Shown here piece after piece: positions 42,167 through 53,315 of a DNA stretch of 64,000 nt. Location: contig CAZKIO010000001.1 of the NCBI GenBank assembly GCA_964552795.1, positions 186,001 through 250,000 on the forward strand, read 5' to 3'. The notes beneath the pieces were generated by a model, which saw only the letters and a program-made list of their open reading frames with translations, was not told where the DNA came from and did no database searches. Positions within the stretch are counted from its first letter, which is position 1. Each line of letters starts with the position of its first letter. This DNA comes from JAEUHZ01 sp964552795. Lineage in GTDB: Bacteria > Planctomycetota > UBA1135 > GCA-002686595. The position numbers and the translations under genes are program-made.

Positions 42167-42583
42167 GTGACCGCTCCGAAGCTCCGCGTGCTGTTCGTGT
42201 GCGTCGAGAACAGCAACCGCAGCCAGATGGCCGAGGCTTTCGCCCGCCTGCACGGAGGCGGGCGGGTCGAGGCCCTGAGCGCGGGCTCGCGCCCCTCGGG
42301 CCGCGTGAACCAGAAGGCCGTCGAGGCCATGCGCGAGAAGGGCTGCGACCTCACGCTGCAGCGCTCCAAGTCGACGGCCGAGGTCCTGGACGCGCCGCTC
42401 GATGCGGTCGTCACGATGGGCTGCGGCGACGCGTGCCCGGCCGTGCCGGCGCGCGTGCGCGAGGAATGGTCGATTCCCGACCCGCGGGACATGGACCCCG
42501 CCGGGTTCCGCGCGGTCCGGGACCGCATCGAGCGCGAGGTGATGGACCTGATCGCGCGCTTGTCGGCCGCCGCGCCGCGTTGA
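42167..42583 (+). CDS. arsC: Arsenate reductase (thioredoxin-coupled, LMW-phosphatase type)
   Basis: 138 residues, GTG start. The P-loop is C12VENSNR18S, and the resolving pair is C86 and C90 in MGCGDACPAVP, followed by IPDPRDMDPAGFRAVRD. This cysteine cascade reduces arsenate to arsenite, using thioredoxin. Product As(III) would feed ArsM two genes upstream. No arsenite efflux pump is seen in the operon, so methylation appears to be the exit route here. Confidence 0.93.
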   Translation: MTAPKLRVLFVCVENSNRSQMAEAFARLHGGGRVEALSAGSRPSGRVNQKAVEAMREKGCDLTLQRSKSTAEVLDAPLDAVVTMGCGDACPAVPARVREEWSIPDPRDMDPAGFRAVRDRIEREVMDLIARLSAAAPR

Positions 42584-42668
42584 TCCTCAAAAGCCGGGGA
42601 GCGCAAGTGCCGATAGGATCGGATCGTCGTGCCGTTCCCCGCGGCGGCGACCTCTCGAACCTCCCCGC

Positions 42669-44411
42669 ATGGCACGCAAGGCACGCCGGCCGGCGCCCGT
42701 CACGACGCTCCCCTCCGCGCACGAGCCGCTGCTGGGACAGCTCGCGAGCTGCCGGCGATCGACCACCCAGTCCTGGGACGACGCCTGGGTGGGCCTCGAG
42801 CCGACCTTCTCGAACAGGAAGACCATCGAGCGCTGGCGCAAGCACGCCGCGCGCGACGAGACCGGCTTCTTCTACGACCCGCGCGTGCTGTCGAAGCAGG
42901 ACGAGATCGGCCGCGCGGTCCTGAAGCGCTACCGGAAGCTGGCGGCCCGCGGCGACGAGGCCTGCCCGTTCGCGTCGGCCGAGCGGACGATCGACAAGGA
43001 TCCGTACGGCATCCGGCGCCAGAACCTGTGCTTCCGCGACGCGTCGGGCGGGCCGACCTTCGAGTTGCGGCTCAGCCTGGACCCGGAGACCTACGAGTTC
43101 ACGATCAAGCCGGTGCCGCTGCGCTGGCTGTACGACCGCCGGTTCCAGCTCTTCCTTCAGCGCTTCGTGTGGGACGTGGCCGAGCGCGAACGGCTCGTCG
43201 TCTCGACGGCCCACGGCGGCGGCCAGTTCTCGTTCAGCGCCAAGACCTTCCTGCAGGGCTGCCTGCTCGCGGACCACATCGCGTCGAAGTTGAACCATCC
43301 CGAGCTGTCGACCTGGATCCTGGACTACCCCAACCCCGACGACCGCCCCTTCCGTGCGACCGCGCGGCGCTTCCAGGCCTTCCGCGGCATGATCGAGCAG
43401 TACTGGAAGGGCGCGTTCCATCCCGCGTCGGTGGGGACCCTGACCGTGGAGAACGCGCTGCTCGACAGCGGCTTCGAGCCGGCCTGCAACCCGCGCGCGG
43501 GCCAGATGGATCCGCGCTCGGGCCCGCGCGGCAACGCGCAGCAGATGTTCCAGACCAACTTCGCGTTCGCGCGTTGCGTGCGGCTGCGCGCGCAGAGCGT
43601 GCACCCGGGCTACTGGCAGACGCAGCATCCGGCCGCGGACGGCTTCCGTCCGGACCAGATCATGCGCTACGGCGAGGGCAACCTGAACCGCATGCAGATC
43701 GCGGGCGAGCTGCACGTGAAGAGCGGCAAGGTGCTCGACCGCAACGCGGTGCCCGACCTGGAGGCGCCGCTCGAGCTGGGCATGCTGTACGACGCGGCCT
43801 CGTGGGAGCAGCGCGCGCAGATCTCGCGCACCAGCGCGCACGACATGATCGAGGCCGTGCTGCTGGAGGCGCACTACTGCCAGTGGCTGCTGGCGCACCC
43901 GCACGTGAAGGTGCGCGACTCGCTGCTGCAGGACCAGCTCCTGTTCGGCGCCGAGGAGCTCGTGCGCCGCCGCGCGCCCAAGGTGCTGGCGCGCCTGCAC
44001 GCCGACGCGCGCCGCGAGAACCTCGAGTCCTCCAACGGCCGGATCCGCAGCGACTGGATCGAGCCGGAGACGCTGTTCTGGGCCGCGTGGCACGTGCTCG
44101 ACGACGGCGAGCGCGCCGAGATCGCGGTCGAGGCCGTCGCGGGCTTCGTCGAGCGCGTCTACGACGCGGCATCGATGGACCCGCGCGGCTCCGACGGTGA
44201 TCCGATGGAGCCGCACCGCCACCGCGTGCACCCGATCCTGTGGAAGGCGCTCGCGGCCAACCCCGGCGCGATGGACGCCAACCCCGAGGTGCAGCGCGAG
44301 GTCGAGGCCTTCACGGCCCGGCGCCCGATCTACATGGCGCGCCGGCCGGCGTGGTCGCCCACCGGCGAGCGGCCTCCGTGGCGCCAGAGATCGCGCCCCG
44401 GCGGGCGCTGA
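42669..44411 (+). CDS. Large unknown protein
   Basis: 580 residues with strikingly even, well-folded composition and no signal peptide or membrane segment. A highly patterned middle (VVSTAHGGGQFSFSAKTF, HPELSTWILDYPNPDDRPF, ASVGTLTVENALLDSGFEPACNPRAG, FRPDQIMRYGEGNLNRMQIAGELH) suggests an enzyme core. The GGGQFSFS strand is loosely reminiscent of carboxylate-amine ligase active-site strands, but I cannot assign a family. It ends next to and convergent with the CHRD protein gene. Function unknown. Confidence 0.75.
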   Translation: MARKARRPAPVTTLPSAHEPLLGQLASCRRSTTQSWDDAWVGLEPTFSNRKTIERWRKHAARDETGFFYDPRVLSKQDEIGRAVLKRYRKLAARGDEACPFASAERTIDKDPYGIRRQNLCFRDASGGPTFELRLSLDPETYEFTIKPVPLRWLYDRRFQLFLQRFVWDVAERERLVVSTAHGGGQFSFSAKTFLQGCLLADHIASKLNHPELSTWILDYPNPDDRPFRATARRFQAFRGMIEQYWKGAFHPASVGTLTVENALLDSGFEPACNPRAGQMDPRSGPRGNAQQMFQTNFAFARCVRLRAQSVHPGYWQTQHPAADGFRPDQIMRYGEGNLNRMQIAGELHVKSGKVLDRNAVPDLEAPLELGMLYDAASWEQRAQISRTSAHDMIEAVLLEAHYCQWLLAHPHVKVRDSLLQDQLLFGAEELVRRRAPKVLARLHADARRENLESSNGRIRSDWIEPETLFWAAWHVLDDGERAEIAVEAVAGFVERVYDAASMDPRGSDGDPMEPHRHRVHPILWKALAANPGAMDANPEVQREVEAFTARRPIYMARRPAWSPTGERPPWRQRSRPGGR

Positions 44412-44415
44412 AGGA

Positions 44416-45345
44416 TCACGGGGCCCAGGTCACGGACAGCCCGTTCGTCAGATTGAACGGGGCGGGCGTGCAGTACGCCGGCGCGACGTTGCGGTACCAG
44501 GCCTGGTAGTGGCTGACGTGGCCCGGCCCGGGGACGGCGCCCAGCACCGAGAGCGGCGTGTCGCCGTGCTCCGGCAGGTGCGTGTCGCCGACCGTCGTCA
44601 TGCGGATGCCCAGGCGCAGCACGCTGCCCTCGACGCAGCGCAGGCCGTCGCCGAAGGGCGTCCCCACGCCGCCGGCCACGCGACTCGAACCCTGGAAGAA
44701 CAGGACGGACGTCGTCGTGGGCAAGGCCGAGGCGTGGAGTTCGAGGAGGTCGCACTCCAGGCTGGCGACGCCCTGCGCGCGCAGCGTCGCGCCGTATCCG
44801 AGCGAGTGCCGGCAGCCGGCCAGCGATTGTGCCGCCGCCTGATTGCCGCAGGGACACGGCGCGGCGCCTTCGCCGGTGCAGAAGATCTGCGGCGCGGGCG
44901 TGCTGGTCGCGACGATCTGTCCGCGGATCTCGCCGCCGGGGAACGCCTCGCTGGCGATCGACAGGTAGGTCGAGTTCGTGAGCCACTGCGCGAGGTCGGC
45001 CTGCGAGCCCTTGAAGTGGCCCTCGATGTGCGTGCCCAGGGGCAGCGTCTGGAGCACGCCCGCGTTGGATCCGCTCGGCGCGTAGCCGTGCACGGTGGCC
45101 GCGGTCTGCGCGGCCGACAGCCCCTGGAAGCTGAGGTGGTAGTGGATCTCGTAATCGGTCCCGCCCTCGTGCACGTAGACGAGGCAGCCGCCGCCGGTCG
45201 CCGTGGATCCGCTCGGCGGCACGACCTGCGCGCCTTCGAGCTGCACGGTGAAGTAGAAGGCTGCGTGCGCCGAAGCCGACGGCGCGGCGAACAGGGCGAG
45301 CGGAACGGCGGCGAGGAACGCGGCGAATGCGCGGGTGCGGAGCAT
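44416..45345 (-). CDS. Secreted CHRD-domain protein with shared Cys-rich C-terminal module
   Basis: 309 residues from the ATG at 45345 with a clear signal peptide (MLRTRAFAAFLAAVPLALF...ASA). Residues ~26-145 are a CHRD domain (FTVQLEGAQVVPPSG, LSFQGLSAAQTAATVHGYAP, FPGGEIRGQI). The last ~150 residues (CTGEGAAPCPCGN, GDGLRCVEG, YQAWYRN, TNGLSVTWAP) match the C-terminus of the propeller protein at 22124-23881. That marks a lineage module attached to different exported domains. Confidence 0.88.
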   Translation of the reverse strand: MLRTRAFAAFLAAVPLALFAAPSASAHAAFYFTVQLEGAQVVPPSGSTATGGGCLVYVHEGGTDYEIHYHLSFQGLSAAQTAATVHGYAPSGSNAGVLQTLPLGTHIEGHFKGSQADLAQWLTNSTYLSIASEAFPGGEIRGQIVATSTPAPQIFCTGEGAAPCPCGNQAAAQSLAGCRHSLGYGATLRAQGVASLECDLLELHASALPTTTSVLFFQGSSRVAGGVGTPFGDGLRCVEGSVLRLGIRMTTVGDTHLPEHGDTPLSVLGAVPGPGHVSHYQAWYRNVAPAYCTPAPFNLTNGLSVTWAP

Positions 45346-45413
45346 GGAGCGATCCTGGGGTGCGAGGGGTGCGAGGCGAACGGCCTCATCCTCGCCGGAG
45401 CACCCCGAATCGG

Positions 45414-46550
45414 TCAATCGGGCTCGATGCGCGAGTCGGCGCCGCCGCCGCCCGGCACGAACTTGCCCGTGTAGACGTAGTTCATCGCCAGCGCCGTGAG
45501 GAACGCGGCCAGCTCCGCCACGACCTCGTCGCGCTCCGACAGCGCGTAGCGCAGGCCCAGCTCCCGCGCCCGCCCCTCCAGGTGGGCGCACAGCTTGCGC
45601 AGGAGCGCCGGCTCGACGCTGGTCCACCCGTACACCGCCGTCGTCAGGAACTCGCGCTGGCGCCGCACCAGCGCCGCGCCGTCGCCGGTGCGCGCGTCGT
45701 CCTCGGCCTTGCCCGCCACGCGGGCGCGCTCGTGCGCGCGCGCGAAGATCGCGGTCAGGTCGCCGTCCAGGCTGCGCGGGATGCGCTCGGGCCCCAGGTC
45801 GACGACCTCGTAGAACTCCTGGATCGTGAGGCCGATGTCCTTGGCCTCGTAGTCGATCTGCGTGTCGACGATCTCGGGGTCGCGCTCGCGCAGCGCCGCC
45901 ATCGTGCGGTCGCAGTACTCCAGCTTCGCCAGCGCGCCGGCCGAGTCGGCGTACAGGGCGCGCCAGTCCAGGCCCGGCGTCATCCACACCGCCAGCGTCT
46001 CGCTCCAATCCTCGTCGGGGTGCTTCTGCGCGTACCCGCCCGGCAAGTGGCGCACGAAGTCGGGGCTGAACGGCTGGACCTTGTAGTCCTCGACGTAGGG
46101 GCGGGACATCGGGCCGAAGAGGCGCGTCCACTCCTCCGTCGCGTACAGGCGCCAGGCGTAGTTGACGACGTGCCCCATCTCGTGGCGCAGGTAGCGCAGC
46201 ACGTCCTCCTCGCCGTCGCCCTCGACCAGCGCGCCGCGGCGGCGCTGCACGTCGAGCAGGGTCTCGTCGGCCAGGTAGAAGGGGATCCCGATCGCCACCG
46301 TCCCCTCGGGGACGCCCCACTCGTCGGTCAGGTAGAACACCGGCGAGAGGCGCGTCAGGCCCAGCGCGCGCAGCTCGGCGCGGAAGCGTTCGATGACGCG
46401 CTCGAGCGGCCGGCCCTCGATCCTGAGGTCGAAGTCGCAGATGCGGCGCGAGAGGAACTCCGCCGACAGCTCGGTGCGCTCTCCGGCCTCGAAACCGGCC
46501 GGTTCGGCGGGCGGCAGGGGCGCCAGATCGGCTTCGGCGGTCTCGTTCAT
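45414..46550 (-). CDS. Gluzincin-like metallopeptidase (HEMGH)
   Basis: 378 residues from the ATG at 46550. The zinc motif H123-E-M-G-H127 (RHEMGHVVNYAW) is followed by an acidic ligand E184 in DEDWSETLAVW, as in gluzincins. No signal peptide is seen, so a cytoplasmic enzyme. The long C-terminal part is helical, with an acidic/hydrophobic mix. Probably a peptidase of unknown substrate. Divergent from the exported protein at 46854. Confidence 0.8.
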   Translation of the reverse strand: MNETAEADLAPLPPAEPAGFEAGERTELSAEFLSRRICDFDLRIEGRPLERVIERFRAELRALGLTRLSPVFYLTDEWGVPEGTVAIGIPFYLADETLLDVQRRRGALVEGDGEEDVLRYLRHEMGHVVNYAWRLYATEEWTRLFGPMSRPYVEDYKVQPFSPDFVRHLPGGYAQKHPDEDWSETLAVWMTPGLDWRALYADSAGALAKLEYCDRTMAALRERDPEIVDTQIDYEAKDIGLTIQEFYEVVDLGPERIPRSLDGDLTAIFARAHERARVAGKAEDDARTGDGAALVRRQREFLTTAVYGWTSVEPALLRKLCAHLEGRARELGLRYALSERDEVVAELAAFLTALAMNYVYTGKFVPGGGGADSRIEPD

Positions 46551-46853
46551 GGGGGGCCATTGTCGCCCCGGCCCCCCCCCGTCCAACCCTCCCAGGACCC
46601 GAACCGACGTAAGGTCGGTTCAGCGCCCGGATTCCTCCGACGGCCCTTTTGTATGGATTCTGGAGGGCCGTCCCAGGGCCTTCTGGAGGGGGTGGGGCAC
46701 CCCTCCTGGCGGGCCCTGGAAGGGGGGTGAGCGGCGGGCGGCCCGGCGACCCGGGGCGCGGCGACGCGAAAACCGAAAGCCGCGTGCGCCGCGCGGCGGC
46801 TGGCGCCCTCAGCACGTTGCGAACGCCAGTCGCCGTACCGCCGCGGAGTCCCC
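46551..46853. other. Divergent intergenic region with hairpin
   Basis: It contains a run of nine or more C bases near 46570 and an 8-bp dyad GAACCGAC (46601-46608) / GTCGGTTC (46614-46621) with a 5-base spacer. G-rich blocks (GGGGGTGGGG near 46690) follow. No coding potential is evident. It likely holds the two divergent promoters and an operator-like palindrome. Confidence 0.5.
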
Positions 46854-47429
46854 ATGCGCTCACCGTCCTCGATCGTCGCGGTCCTTCTCCTGTGCGTGAG
46901 CGCCGGCGCGGCGCAGCGCGGCGCGGACAGCTTGCGTCCGCGCCCGCTCGACTGGGACGCCACGGTCTGCGTGCGCGGCTTCGACCCCGCGCTGGGCACT
47001 CCGACGCTGGTACGCCTGCGCCTGCAGCGCCACGTGGTCGCGCACGCGCGCGTCGAGAACACCGCCGCCGGCGCCGCCGCCGCGGCCTTCACCTACGCGG
47101 TCGACCTGCGGCTCCATTCCCCGGCCGGCGAACTCCTCGCGCAGCGGCTGATCTCGGGGTGGGACGCGAGCGACCTGGCGGCGTTCGACGGCGTGGCGGA
47201 CCTGTCCGGGCCCTCCAGCGCGATCCTCGGGACGGAGCACGGCGACGTCGAGTGGATCGAGATCACCGACCCGGTCCTGATCGAGCAGTTCCGGGGCGAG
47301 CCCGCGCTGGGCCTGCCCGTGCGCCTGCCGGTCGCGGCAGCGGGCGAGGCCCACCTGGCCGCCCCGGACGGCGCGCTGCGCGCGACGGACTTGCGCGCGG
47401 GCGTGCGGGTGGTCGTCGAGTACCGCTGA
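46854..47429 (+). CDS. Secreted choice-of-anchor-E-like protein
   Basis: 191 residues with signal peptide MRSPSSIVAVLLLCVSAGAA. A beta-sandwich-type exported domain (VRLRLQRHVVAHARVENTAAG, LLAQRLISGWDASDLAAFDG) ends with 'GDVEWIEITDPVLIEQFRG', close to the C-terminal signature of the choice-of-anchor E domain (short exported proteins with a terminal sorting region). No membrane helix at the end. Function unknown. Confidence 0.65.
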   Translation: MRSPSSIVAVLLLCVSAGAAQRGADSLRPRPLDWDATVCVRGFDPALGTPTLVRLRLQRHVVAHARVENTAAGAAAAAFTYAVDLRLHSPAGELLAQRLISGWDASDLAAFDGVADLSGPSSAILGTEHGDVEWIEITDPVLIEQFRGEPALGLPVRLPVAAAGEAHLAAPDGALRATDLRAGVRVVVEYR

Positions 47430-47447
47430 GGCCGCCGCGGCGCGCGC

Positions 47448-48071
47448 TCAGGGCCGCCGGAGATCGAACACGGTCGAGCTGTGCAGCTCCGTCGCGCCGG
47501 TCGCGGCCAGGATCGCGGAGGCGTTGTGCGCGCGCACGCCGCCGCCCGGAAGGATCACGATGCGGCCGCGCGCGCGATCGACCAGCTCGCGGATGCGATC
47601 GCGGCCCGTGAACGCGTCGGCGGCGCCGCCGGAGGTCAGGATGCGCCGGACGCCCAGCCCGACGAGCGTCTCCAGCCCGGCGAACGGGTCGCGCACGCGG
47701 TCGAACGCGCGATGGAAGGTCACGGGCAGGGGCGCCGCGTGCCGCACGAGCGCGTCGATCAGCGCGGCGTCCACCTCGCCGTCCCGCGTGATCGCGCCCA
47801 GCACGAACCCCGCCGCGCCGCAGGCCCGCGCTCGATCCAGGTCCGCGAACAGCGCCGCATGCTCGTCCGCGCGCCACACGTGACTCCCCTGCCGCGGGCG
47901 CACCATCGCGAACCACGGCACGCCCGCGCCGTGCGCGGCCGCGAGCAAGGCCTCCTCGGCGCTGAGTCCATCCAGATCCAGGCGCGAACACACCTCCAAC
48001 CGGTCCGCGCCGCCCGCGACGGCGCGCCGCAGACCGTCGGCGGAGTCGATGCAGACCTCGAGCAGGACCAC
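47448..48071 (-). CDS. cutC: CutC family protein
   Basis: 207 residues from the GTG at 48071. The CutC TIM-barrel signature LEVCIDSADGLRRAVAGGADRLEVCS is present (in parts: LEVCIDSADG, GADRLEVCS), then PWFAMVRPR, GFVLGAITRDGEVD, VTFHRAFDR, RILTSGGA and ILPGGGVRAHN. The family is linked to copper homeostasis, though its enzymatic role remains unsettled. It sits downstream of the response regulator on the same strand, about 65 bases away. Confidence 0.88.
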   Translation of the reverse strand: MVLLEVCIDSADGLRRAVAGGADRLEVCSRLDLDGLSAEEALLAAAHGAGVPWFAMVRPRQGSHVWRADEHAALFADLDRARACGAAGFVLGAITRDGEVDAALIDALVRHAAPLPVTFHRAFDRVRDPFAGLETLVGLGVRRILTSGGAADAFTGRDRIRELVDRARGRIVILPGGGVRAHNASAILAATGATELHSSTVFDLRRP

Positions 48072-48135
48072 GCCGCGAGGATGGCGCGCGCAACTCGGCG
48101 GGGGAAGGGGCTGGCGGCCCGGCGTGCACCCGGGA

Positions 48136-49478
<1,343 letters not shown>

Positions 49479-49482
<4 letters not shown>

Positions 49483-50795
49483 GTGGATGCTCCTGAGCGT
49501 TCGCTCGCCGGGTCGGGCAGCCGCAGCACGAACTCCGCGCCGCCCTCGGGCCGGTTGCGCGCCTCGAGCGAACCGCCGTGGGCGCGCGCGATGCCGAAGG
49601 CGATCGGGAGGCCCAGGCCCGTGCCGCCGCTGGTCGTGAAGAACGGATCGAAGATGCGCGGCAGGTGCTCGGGCGCGATGCCGGGCCCGCTGTCCGCGAC
49701 CGACAGCTCGATCCAGCGGGAACCGTCGCCGGTTCGTCGCAGCACGAGGGTGATGCGGCCGCGCCCCTTCATCGCCGTGGCGGCGTTGAGCAGCAGGTTG
49801 AACACGACCTGCTCGAGGCGTCCCGCGTCGCCCAGCACGGTCGCCGCGCCCCGCGCGCCCTCCGCGTCGACTTCCACGTCGCGCATCTGCGCGGAGTAGG
49901 CCGCGAGGCGCACGGCGCGGTCGACGACCTGCGGGAGATCGACGGTGCCGCGCGCGCCAGCGGGCCGCGCGAAGCGCAGGAGGTCGCGCACCAGGTCGCG
50001 GATGCGCTCGAAGCCGTGGCGCACGAGCTCCAGGTGGCGGCTGCGGCCGGCGACGTCCAGCTCCTGGCGCTCGAGCAGCCGGATGTGGTTGCCGATCGCC
50101 TCCAGCGGGTTGTTGATCTCGTGCGCGACCCCGGCGGTCAGGAGACCCAGCGACGACAGTCGCTCGCGGACCGCCAGCTCGTGCTCGATCTCGCGCTCGC
50201 GCGTGCGGTCGCGCAGCGCCACGTGCGCCACGCGCCGGTCCTCCAGCTCGACGGTCGCGATGCGCGCCTCGCAGACCAGCTGCTGGCCGCGCGCGTTGCG
50301 CACCCTGATCTCCGGCAGCGACGTCACGCGCCCGGGTTGCGCGCCGGCTTCGGCCAGTGCGCGCGCGAGGGCCTCTGCGTCCGCGTCCGACAGGAGCTCG
50401 GCCAGCCCGCGATCCGCGCGCCCCGCGTCCAGCTCCTCGCGGGCGCGCGCGTTGCCTTCGAGCACGGCGCCCGTCGCGGGGTCGAGGACCAGCACCATGT
50501 CGGCCGCGCCTTCCAGCAGCGCGCGGTACTTGGCGGACTCGCGCTGGATCGCCAGCAGATACGACTGCGTCTCGCGCCACTTCTGGGGCAGCACGCGCAG
50601 GCGGTGGAAGAACACGCCCGCCAGGCCCAGCCCCGCGGTCAGGGCCGCGGTGAGCGCGACCGCCGCGCGCGCGGAACCGCCGACGGGCTCCGCGCCCGGC
50701 CGCGCGAGCACGAGCAGACCCGAGGCTGCGCCGGCTGCGGCGACGAGCACGAAGAACGCCACCAGCCGCGCGTGATGGAAGGGCCGGACACGCAC
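49479..50795 (-). CDS. Membrane sensor histidine kinase
   Basis: 438 residues, GTG start at 50795. Two N-terminal hydrophobic segments (LVAFFVLVAAAGAASGLLVLA, AAVALTAALTAGLGLAGVFF) are followed by a PAS-like region (~75-190), then DHp with GVAHEINNPLEAIG (phosphorylated His). The HATPase domain has VVFNLLLNAATAMKG, DSGPGIAPEHLPRIFDPFFTT and GGTGLGLP. It phosphorylates the overlapping NtrC-like regulator. The PAS domain suggests sensing of a small ligand, light or redox; the signal is unknown. Confidence 0.9.
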
Positions 50796-50854
50796 GGCGC
50801 GATGCTAGCTCCTGGAGCCGCCGATCCCTCGCGCCGGCCGTGTTCCGCGTCGGA

Positions 50855-53197
50855 TCAGGGGCAGGAGTCGAACAGGTCCAGGTGCAGACCGCCGCCGCCT
50901 TTCACGGGCAGGGCGGGTCCGCTGTTGGGCTGCACGAGCACCAGGCTCTCGATCCAGCCCGACGCGCCGAAGCGCACGTTGCGACCGTTCGCGCCGCGGC
51001 CGACCTGGAACGCCGCACCGGACCGCGTGAGGCGCACGTTGGCGCCGGCGTGGTTGCCCAGGCCGAGCAGCGAGCCCTCGAGCGTCGTGTAGTAGTGCCA
51101 GCGGCCGGGCTCGATGGACCCGCCCGCGTCGGAGTAGGCGGCGGGCAGGAGCTCGCGCACGGGGCTGCCGGCGGGCGTCGGCATGCCGGCGTCGACGCGG
51201 CCCGACAGGGCCAGGTCGATCAGGTAGCGCGCCGGGGCGCCGGACGCGCGCGCCAGCGTGCCGCGCAGGCGCGCGCTGCCGTCGGCCAGCTCGGCGAACG
51301 CGGCACCGGCCTCCAGCACGAAGTTCCCGCCGAGCGCCGGCAGGTGCAGCGCGTAGCCGCCGGACAGGGCGCACACGGCGGCGTCGCGCGGCGCCTCGCG
51401 CGCGCAGCGCTGGGAGTGACGTTCGATCGTCAGGGCGATCCGCGCCGCAGGCAGGGCACCGGGCAGACCCGGACCCGCGTCCGGCGGCTCGACGAGCGTG
51501 AGCTCCAGGGATCCGAGGAGCCCGAAGCGCAGGTTGGCGCCGTTCGCGCCGACCCCCACCTGGACGGCGGGACCGGAGCGCGTCACCGCGAGCACGGCGC
51601 CCTGGCGCGCGCCCAGTCCGCGCAGCGTTCCCGCGACGGCGGTGTGGTAGTGCCAGGTTCCCGGATCGACCGGCCCGCCGTTGATCGCGTAGGCCGACGG
51701 CGCCAGATCCAGGACCGGGCTCCCGGCGGGAACCTCCGCTTCGGTTGCGGGGTCCAGCCGCGGGTTGAGCTCGAGTTCGAGCAGCCAGTGTTCCGCGGGG
51801 TTCGCGCGGCTCTGGATCTCGGCCCGCACCTCGGCGCGTCCGTCGGCGCGGCCCAGGTACTCGCCGCCCGCGACCACCTCGAAATCGGTCGCGAGCCCGG
51901 GGACCGCGAGCGCCGCGCCATCCCCGACGGCGTAGAGCGGATCGACGGCGGGTTCGTCGGCATTGGCGATGTACGCGCCGCGCAGCGCGAGGCGCAGGCG
52001 CGCGTCGCCGGCGCTCCAGGGGATCTGCGCGCCCGAGAAAGGTTGCGCCAGGAGATCGAGTACGAGGTTCGCGGACGCGCCCAGCTCGGCGTCGGATCCG
52101 CCCGCGCCGTAGCCGACCTGCAGCGCGGCCGCGCCGGCGCGCACGCGCAGCTCGGCGCCCTGCAGCGGACCGACGCCGCGCAGGCGGCCTTCGATCGAGC
52201 GGTAATAGCGCCACGCGTCGGAATCGATGGGGCCGCCGCTGGCGCGGTACGCCGCGGCGGGCAGCTCGAGGAGCGGGCTGCCGGCGGGCGCAGCGTCGCC
52301 ACCGGCCGCGTCCCGGCGCGCGTGCGCGAGCAGCGTGAGCGCGAAGCGGCGCTCGGGCTCGTCCGGATCCGCGAGCACGCCTTCGAACTGGACCGATCCG
52401 TCGGACCGTTCGTGGAAGGCGCCGCCGCCGACGAGCAGGTAATCGCCGCCGAGCGCCGGGGCATGGAGCGCGGCGCTGGGAACTCCACCCAGGGTCGCGT
52501 CGCCAGGGCTCACGGCGGCGTACGTGCGTTCGCTGGGCAGGAGGTCGAAGGCGAGCGTGAGGTCGCCGTCGACGGGGCCCGGAACGCCGATGAGCGGGAT
52601 GTTCTGCACGGCCGCGTGCAGTCGCGCGGAGGCGCCGAACTCCAGCCCGATGTTGGTCGCGCCCGGACCGCACTGCAGGCCCGTCGCGTCGGTGGCGGAG
52701 AGCGCGACCAGCAGACCGTCGAGGGCGTCCAGGCCGCGCAGCTCGCCGCCGGAGATGCCGTAGTAGCGCCACTGCGCCACGTCGATCGGGCCGCCTTGCT
52801 CCAGGTACGCGCCCGCGCCGAGCTCGGAACGCGGCTGGGCGAGCTGGTCGTAGTGCGGGTCGCCGGGAGCGAGCTCGTTGGCGAGCCGCAGCACCAGCGC
52901 GAGCCGCTGCGCGGGCTCGCTGGCGCGCTCGAGGACGGCGACCAGGTGCGCGCGCCCGCCGGGCTGCTCGACGAACGTCGCGCCCGCCGCGAACTCGAAA
53001 TCGGAGCCGAGCCCGGGCAGCGCGATCTGCGCGGTCGCGCCCGAGGGTGCGTGCACGGAGGCGATCGGCGCGCCCAGCGACCAGGCGACGGTGGCGGACT
53101 GCGAGCCGGAGCCCGCGCCGCCGCCGCGATGACAGGCGGCGAGCAACGCGACGAGGGAGAGCGCGAAGGCGGAACGGATCTGGAGCCGGTGCTGCAT
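50855..53197 (-). CDS. Lipoprotein of four ~185-residue repeats
   Basis: 780 residues with lipobox LVALLAAC near residue 21. Four tandem repeats, each with LP(G/A)LGGxFxxxAGxAFxExxDGxAxLxGxL, a short variable stretch, 'AGSPVxELxxAAYxxxGGPID...WRYYxxxxGxLRGLGxLxGAxxxVxxxG' and 'GVGANGxNxxFG'. The C-terminus ends with LDLFDSCP. The repeats are exported and probably beta-rich. I do not recognise the domain. Proteins with repeated extracellular beta-domains often act in adhesion or in scaffolding, which is only an inference here. Confidence 0.75.
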   Translation of the reverse strand: MQHRLQIRSAFALSLVALLAACHRGGGAGSGSQSATVAWSLGAPIASVHAPSGATAQIALPGLGSDFEFAAGATFVEQPGGRAHLVAVLERASEPAQRLALVLRLANELAPGDPHYDQLAQPRSELGAGAYLEQGGPIDVAQWRYYGISGGELRGLDALDGLLVALSATDATGLQCGPGATNIGLEFGASARLHAAVQNIPLIGVPGPVDGDLTLAFDLLPSERTYAAVSPGDATLGGVPSAALHAPALGGDYLLVGGGAFHERSDGSVQFEGVLADPDEPERRFALTLLAHARRDAAGGDAAPAGSPLLELPAAAYRASGGPIDSDAWRYYRSIEGRLRGVGPLQGAELRVRAGAAALQVGYGAGGSDAELGASANLVLDLLAQPFSGAQIPWSAGDARLRLALRGAYIANADEPAVDPLYAVGDGAALAVPGLATDFEVVAGGEYLGRADGRAEVRAEIQSRANPAEHWLLELELNPRLDPATEAEVPAGSPVLDLAPSAYAINGGPVDPGTWHYHTAVAGTLRGLGARQGAVLAVTRSGPAVQVGVGANGANLRFGLLGSLELTLVEPPDAGPGLPGALPAARIALTIERHSQRCAREAPRDAAVCALSGGYALHLPALGGNFVLEAGAAFAELADGSARLRGTLARASGAPARYLIDLALSGRVDAGMPTPAGSPVRELLPAAYSDAGGSIEPGRWHYYTTLEGSLLGLGNHAGANVRLTRSGAAFQVGRGANGRNVRFGASGWIESLVLVQPNSGPALPVKGGGGLHLDLFDSCP

Positions 53198-53315
53198 GGT
53201 GCGGATCGGAGGGCGGCGCCGCGGCCCCGGGCCAGCGCAGCCGATGCGGCGTGGAGGGCGCGCGGCGACAGGGCGCGTGATGAAACCTACCCCGCTCCGC
53301 GGAGCCCTGCGGCAA

